Shown here piece by piece: positions 60,678 to 64,000 of a stretch of 64,000 nucleotides of DNA. Source of the DNA: Angelakisella massiliensis. Lineage in GTDB: Bacteria; Bacillota; Clostridia; Oscillospirales; Ruminococcaceae. The notes beneath the pieces are model-generated. The model did no database searches and was not told the origin of the DNA. It was given only the letters and a program-made list of their open reading frames with translations. Location: contig NZ_LT629945.1 of NCBI RefSeq assembly GCF_900104675.1, positions 2,408,756 to 2,472,755 on the forward strand, given 5' to 3'. The position numbers were made by a program, and so were the translations under genes. Position 1 is the stretch's first letter, and each line of letters starts with the position of its first letter.

Positions 60678-61331
60678 GTGAGCACAAGTCGCGAAAAACA
60701 CACCAACCTGAAAGAAGAAATTCTGAATATCGCTCAGTCTATGTTCAGGGACTATGGATACGACGGCACCACTTTCCAAAAAATCGCTGATCAGCTGGGT
60801 ATTACCAAAGGCGCCATCACCTATCATTTTAAAAACAAGCACCTGATCATGGCGCACTTTTTCGATCTGTATTTTCAGTCTTTGCGGGATTTCATCGACT
60901 CCTACCCCGATGATTACCGCAATGTCTATTGGCGGTACTGCGTCATGTATATCTACGCCTATCGCACCATTATGAAAAACCCCAGGAACCAAAGTCTCTT
61001 TTTCCATCAGGATCAGATGTCACTGTGGGAATCTTCCAAGGTACCCACAGTGGCGGAAATCTATCGGGCCATCGCCAAAGACTTCCATAAGACTTTTACT
61101 GAAGAAGAACTGTTGGTTTCTACCTATATGGACCTGGGAGCACGGCGCCGCCTTTATCGGGAATACGTCAACAATAACCAGCTTTTACCCATTGATAAAT
61201 TCTGCTATTATCATATTTATCTCATGGGGCTGCTGGCCCGGCTGGATCTGGCTACGGTGGAGGAAAACATCGGCTTCGCCTTTGCCTTTGCCAACAGCCA
61301 TTATCCGCCCACCATTCCCCTGCTGGAATAA
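60678..61331 (+). CDS. TetR/AcrR family transcriptional regulator
   Basis: A 217-residue regulator. The N-terminal HTH is ILNIAQSMFRDYGYDGTTFQKIADQLGITKGAITYHFKNKHLIMAHF, with the recognition helix KGAITYHF. The C-terminal ligand domain is unremarkable and does not reveal the effector. It starts at GTG 60678 after AGAGAGGA; no in-frame ATG is near. Divergent from the molybdenum hydroxylase operon and next to two matching palindromes, so it very likely represses that operon. A glucosidase gene follows after 32 bases. Confidence 0.94.
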   Translation: MSTSREKHTNLKEEILNIAQSMFRDYGYDGTTFQKIADQLGITKGAITYHFKNKHLIMAHFFDLYFQSLRDFIDSYPDDYRNVYWRYCVMYIYAYRTIMKNPRNQSLFFHQDQMSLWESSKVPTVAEIYRAIAKDFHKTFTEEELLVSTYMDLGARRRLYREYVNNNQLLPIDKFCYYHIYLMGLLARLDLATVEENIGFAFAFANSHYPPTIPLLE

Positions 61332-61363
61332 CAGGACCTATCTGAACGAAAGGCGGTTATCAT

Positions 61364-63046
61364 ATGAAGGAAGCATGGTGGAAAGAAGCGGTCGTATACC
61401 AAATCTATCCCCGCAGTTTTATGGACACAAACGGAGACGGTGTGGGAGACCTGAGAGGCATCCTGGAAAAGCTGGACTACCTGGTGGAACTGGGAGTGGA
61501 CGTGGTTTGGCTCTGTCCCATCTATCCTTCCCCCAACGATGACAACGGATATGACATCAGCGATTATCAGGGGATCATGGCTGAATTCGGCACCATGGAG
61601 GACTTTGACCTGCTGCTGTCTGAGATGCACCGCCGGGGCCTGAAGCTGATGATGGATCTGGTGGTCAACCATACCAGTGATGAGCATCCCTGGTTTCAGG
61701 CTGCTCTCCGGGATCCCAAAGGGCCTTACCGGGACTACTATTTCTTCCGGGACGGCAGAGAGGACGATCCACCCAATAACTGGGGAAGCTTTTTCGGCTT
61801 TTCCGCCTGGGAACGGGAGCCGGGCGGAGAACAATATTACCTGCACCTGTTTACAAAAAAGCAGCCGGACCTCAATTGGGAGAATCCCGCTGTCCGGGAG
61901 GAGGTCTGCCGGCTGGCGGAATTTTGGGCCAAAAAAGGGATCGACGGTTTCCGCATGGACGTCATCAACCTTATTTCCAAAACCCCAGGCCTGCCGGATC
62001 TTCCCGGTCTGAAGGAAGGGGAAATAAAGGTCCCCCATCTGTATTGCGCCAACGGGCCCCAAGTCCATGAGTATCTGCGGGAGCTGAACCGACGGGTTCT
62101 GACCCCATACAGCCTGATGACTGTGGGAGAAATGATCGCCGTTGACCCTCAAAAGGCCCGGCTGTACACCCATGAGGACCGGGAAGAACTGAATATGGTC
62201 TTTACCTTTGAGCACATGGACCTGGACGCGGTGGGCGGGGACAAATGGAAGCTGCGTCCCTGGCGTCTGGACGAAATGAAAGAGGTCTTTGGCCGGTGGC
62301 AGCGGGAACTGGCGGAGGGCTGCTGGAACAGCCTCTATCTCAACAACCACGATCAGCCCCGGATGGTCAGCCGTTACGGTGATGACGGTCCATATCGGGT
62401 AGAAAGCGCCAAAATGCTGGCTACCTTCCTCCACACCCTCCAGGGCACCCCTTATATTTATCAGGGGGAGGAACTGGGGATGACCAACATCCGCCTGGAG
62501 CATATTGAGGATTACCGGGATGTGGAGATCCTCAACCACTACAAAGAGGCGGTGGAGGTATTCGGTCAGAACCCCAATGAGGTGATGGAGGCCATCTATA
62601 CCAAAGGACGGGACAACGCCCGCACCCCCATGCAGTGGAGCGACCAGCCCAATGCCGGCTTTACCACCGGCACCCCCTGGCTGGCGGTCAACCCCAACTA
62701 TACCGTCATCAATGCCGAGGCCGCCCGAAAGGATCCGGACAGCATTTTCCACTATTACCGCCGCCTTCTTGCCCTGAGAAAACAGTACAAAGTGATGGTT
62801 TACGGCGATTATTCCCCGGTTTGTGAGGAGCATCCCGCTGTCTGGGCCTACCTCCGCCGATATCAGGAAGAGGCGCTGGCAATAGTGCTCAACTTCTTTG
62901 GTACCCCGGCGGAAATTCAGCTGCCGGAAGGAACCATCCCTCAGGAAAGTACGGTGCTCATCAGCAACTACAAGGATTTTCCCTCCCCTTCAGATCACTT
63001 GTCTCTGCGGCCCTATGAAGCGGTAGTCTATCATTTCCACCTGTGA
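61364..63046 (+). CDS. Alpha-glucosidase, GH13 (oligo-1,6-glucosidase-like)
   Basis: A 560-residue cytosolic glycoside hydrolase. The GH13 regions are clear: DLVVNHTSDEHPWF, GFRMDVINLISK with nucleophile D199, MTVGEM with acid/base E256, and LNNHDQPRMVSRYG with D330. QPDLNWENPAVREEV and PIYPSPNDDNGYDISDYQGI place it among oligo-1,6-glucosidase/trehalose-6-phosphate hydrolase enzymes. It releases glucose from the non-reducing ends of short alpha-glucans such as isomaltose. AAAGGCGG precedes the ATG. It may be co-transcribed with tetR by proximity, though no functional link is apparent. Confidence 0.94.
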   Translation: MKEAWWKEAVVYQIYPRSFMDTNGDGVGDLRGILEKLDYLVELGVDVVWLCPIYPSPNDDNGYDISDYQGIMAEFGTMEDFDLLLSEMHRRGLKLMMDLVVNHTSDEHPWFQAALRDPKGPYRDYYFFRDGREDDPPNNWGSFFGFSAWEREPGGEQYYLHLFTKKQPDLNWENPAVREEVCRLAEFWAKKGIDGFRMDVINLISKTPGLPDLPGLKEGEIKVPHLYCANGPQVHEYLRELNRRVLTPYSLMTVGEMIAVDPQKARLYTHEDREELNMVFTFEHMDLDAVGGDKWKLRPWRLDEMKEVFGRWQRELAEGCWNSLYLNNHDQPRMVSRYGDDGPYRVESAKMLATFLHTLQGTPYIYQGEELGMTNIRLEHIEDYRDVEILNHYKEAVEVFGQNPNEVMEAIYTKGRDNARTPMQWSDQPNAGFTTGTPWLAVNPNYTVINAEAARKDPDSIFHYYRRLLALRKQYKVMVYGDYSPVCEEHPAVWAYLRRYQEEALAIVLNFFGTPAEIQLPEGTIPQESTVLISNYKDFPSPSDHLSLRPYEAVVYHFHL

Positions 63047-63060
63047 AAGGAGAACGGCAT

Positions 63061-63327
63061 ATGGAACAGCAACGTGATCCACTCCCTCCCTACGGCGGTA
63101 TGTTCTGGCCTGGAATGGTGGAAGAGGAGGCTGTCCCTTCTCCCACAGCGCAACAGCAGCCTATCCCCTCCCCCGCACCCGAGGAAGAGAAACCGGCAGA
63201 GGAACAGAAAGCTTCGGAGGAAGTGCCCTATGAACTGCCGGAGCTTTCTGCATATTTGGAATTTTTCCAGGGGCTTGCACAGCTGGAGGAAAGGTCTGAG
63301 CCTTCCGATAAAAACACAAAAATATAG
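63061..63327 (+). CDS. Small Pro/Glu-rich hypothetical protein
   Basis: An 88-residue acidic protein. The middle is low-complexity (Pro, Glu, Ala, Gln; about 25-58) and a short amphipathic helix (PELSAYLEFFQGLAQLEERS) ends it. No signal peptide, membrane segment or known domain. AAAGGAGA six bases before ATG 63061 supports translation, 14 bases after the glucosidase stop. Function unknown. Confidence 0.6.
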   Translation: MEQQRDPLPPYGGMFWPGMVEEEAVPSPTAQQQPIPSPAPEEEKPAEEQKASEEVPYELPELSAYLEFFQGLAQLEERSEPSDKNTKI

Positions 63328-63398
63328 CCCCTGCAAAAGATTCATCCCATATCCCGCCATTGTTATTTGTTAAACAAACTATTTTTCACGCTTTATCG

Positions 63399-63427
63399 TT
63401 GACTTCTTTTGTCTATCTTGCTATAAT
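63399..63427 (+). promoter_or_regulatory. Promoter of the glycine-riboswitch/gcvT transcript
   Basis: TTGACT (63399-63404), 17-base spacer, TATAAT (63422-63427). Confidence 0.88.
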
Positions 63428-63472
63428 CTAACTGCAAGCAGGAGAATTTCTCCTGTACATATGTGTCGGAAG

Positions 63473-63665
63473 ATGGAACCGGGAGAGACTCACCGGCATT
63501 TTGGTTTGTGTGGGAGCCAACGGGGTATGTGCGAAAAAACTCTCAGGCAAAAGGACCGGTTCCGGACGAAACTCTGGAAAGCCGCGCTGTCCCATACAGT
63601 GCGGCACCGATGAAGCAACCCGGCTTCACTGGCCGGGGAATCTTTCAGGTATCCAAACAGAGACG
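63473..63665 (+). ncRNA. Tandem glycine riboswitch
   Basis: Aptamer 1 (about 63475-63563) is closed by P1 GGAACCGG/CCGGTTCC and contains GGGAGAGACTC and the hallmark ACTCTCAGGCAAAAGGAC. Aptamer 2 (about 63565-63663) has ACTCTGGAAAGCC, GCACCGATGAAGCAA, TCTTTCAGGTA and CAAACAGAG. Short linkage of two aptamers is the classical gcvT arrangement. P1 of aptamer 2 (CTCTG/CAGAG) shares its 3' strand with the left arm of the following terminator, so glycine should prevent termination (an ON switch). Confidence 0.93.
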
Positions 63666-63697
63666 CGCTTTTGTTTTGGCGCGTCTCTGTTTTTTTA
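63658..63697 (+). terminator. Expression-platform terminator of the glycine riboswitch
   Basis: CAGAGACGCGC (63658-63668) pairs perfectly with GCGCGTCTCTG (63679-63689), followed by T residues to 63697. The left arm overlaps P1 of aptamer 2. Confidence 0.93.
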
Positions 63698-63721
63698 TTA
63701 TCCAAAGGAGGAATCGGTTTT

Positions 63722-64000
63722 ATGGAACTGAAAACCCCGCTGTACGACCGTCATGTGGCTCTGGGGGGAAAGATCGTCCCCTTTGCCGGATATCTGCTGC
63801 CGGTGCAGTACGAGAGCGGCGTCATCACTGAGCACAAGGCGGTGCGCTCTGCTGCCGGTCTTTTCGACGTCTCCCATATGGGGGAGGTGACCTTCTCCGG
63901 GCCGGATGCCCTTAAAAATCTTCAGCATCTGCTTACCAATGATTTCACCAATATGGCTGCCGGAGATGTCCGCTACAGTCCCATGTGCAACGACCGGGGA
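63722..64000 (+). CDS. gcvT: Aminomethyltransferase, glycine cleavage system T protein (5' part only)
   Basis: The first 93 codons are visible; the gene runs off the window. MELKTPLYDRHVALGGKIVPFAGYLLPVQYESGVITEHKAVRSAAGLFDVSHMGEV is the standard GcvT N-terminus with the folate-binding region, followed by LTNDFTNMAAGDVRYSPMCNDRG. GcvT transfers the methylene group of glycine to tetrahydrofolate and releases ammonia. AAAGGAGG lies 12 bases before ATG 63722. Control by the tandem glycine riboswitch directly upstream fits the role. Confidence 0.96.
   Translation, partial: MELKTPLYDRHVALGGKIVPFAGYLLPVQYESGVITEHKAVRSAAGLFDVSHMGEVTFSGPDALKNLQHLLTNDFTNMAAGDVRYSPMCNDRG

Overview
The window looks like a chromosomal segment of a motile, Gram-positive anaerobe of the class Clostridia, probably an Oscillospiraceae-type gut organism. 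That placement is an inference. It rests on the flgM-flgN-flgK-flgL-yviE-fliW-csrA order next to a flagellin gene, a glgB-glgC-glgD-glgA operon (GlgD is a Firmicute subunit), lipoproteins with classical lipoboxes, AGGAGG-type ribosome binding sites throughout, and abundant TTGACA-17-TATAAT-type promoters. No rRNA, tRNA, CRISPR array, transposase, integrase or prophage gene was seen.

Layout. 1-370: the 3' end of a Sir2 deacylase. 0.5-10.6 kb: flagellin, a chemoreceptor and a bacteriohemerythrin on the minus strand, then the late flagellar operon on the plus strand ending in fliW-csrA. Flagellin, hemerythrin and flgM share one sigma-28-like promoter layout, and the flagellin leader carries two CsrA-consensus sites. 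11-16.7 kb: a BMP-type nucleoside ABC transporter with a long structured 5' leader. 16.8-18 kb: a YczE-like membrane protein with its MarR regulator. 18.17-18.59 kb: a structured tandem repeat of about 150 bp. 18.7-22.5 kb: an amidohydrolase divergent from a CsoR repressor, then a P1B-type metal ATPase with two CsoR-type operators in its promoter. 22.7-28.3 kb: a lipoprotein, a two-component system, a DUF1385 protein and PrmC. 28.7-31.7 kb: a two-part chromate-type transporter with a LysR regulator, and a nitroreductase. 32-38 kb: the glycogen synthesis operon. 38.5-46.3 kb: a PHP phosphoesterase, an MTA/SAH nucleosidase, a DUF1508 protein, a PadR-DUF2812 pair, alanine racemase, a DUF1624 membrane acyltransferase and a DUF1835 protein. 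46.7-51.2 kb: a MarR-FtsH operon, a MATE exporter and a small zinc-ribbon membrane protein.

51.6-61.3 kb is the most unusual region. It is a molybdenum hydroxylase operon (MFS transporter, 2Fe-2S subunit, molybdopterin subunit, FAD subunit, NifU-like scaffold, XdhC-like maturation factor) with a divergent TetR regulator and two palindromic operators of identical design. In the FAD subunit a whole GltD-like Fe-S/FAD/NAD(P) oxidoreductase appears to be inserted into one loop of the CoxM/XdhB fold. The XdhC protein has its two domains in reversed order, and a 36-residue membrane protein is encoded on the opposite strand between two of the genes. The window closes with a GH13 glucosidase, a small Pro/Glu-rich protein, and a tandem glycine riboswitch with terminator in front of gcvT, which runs off the end.
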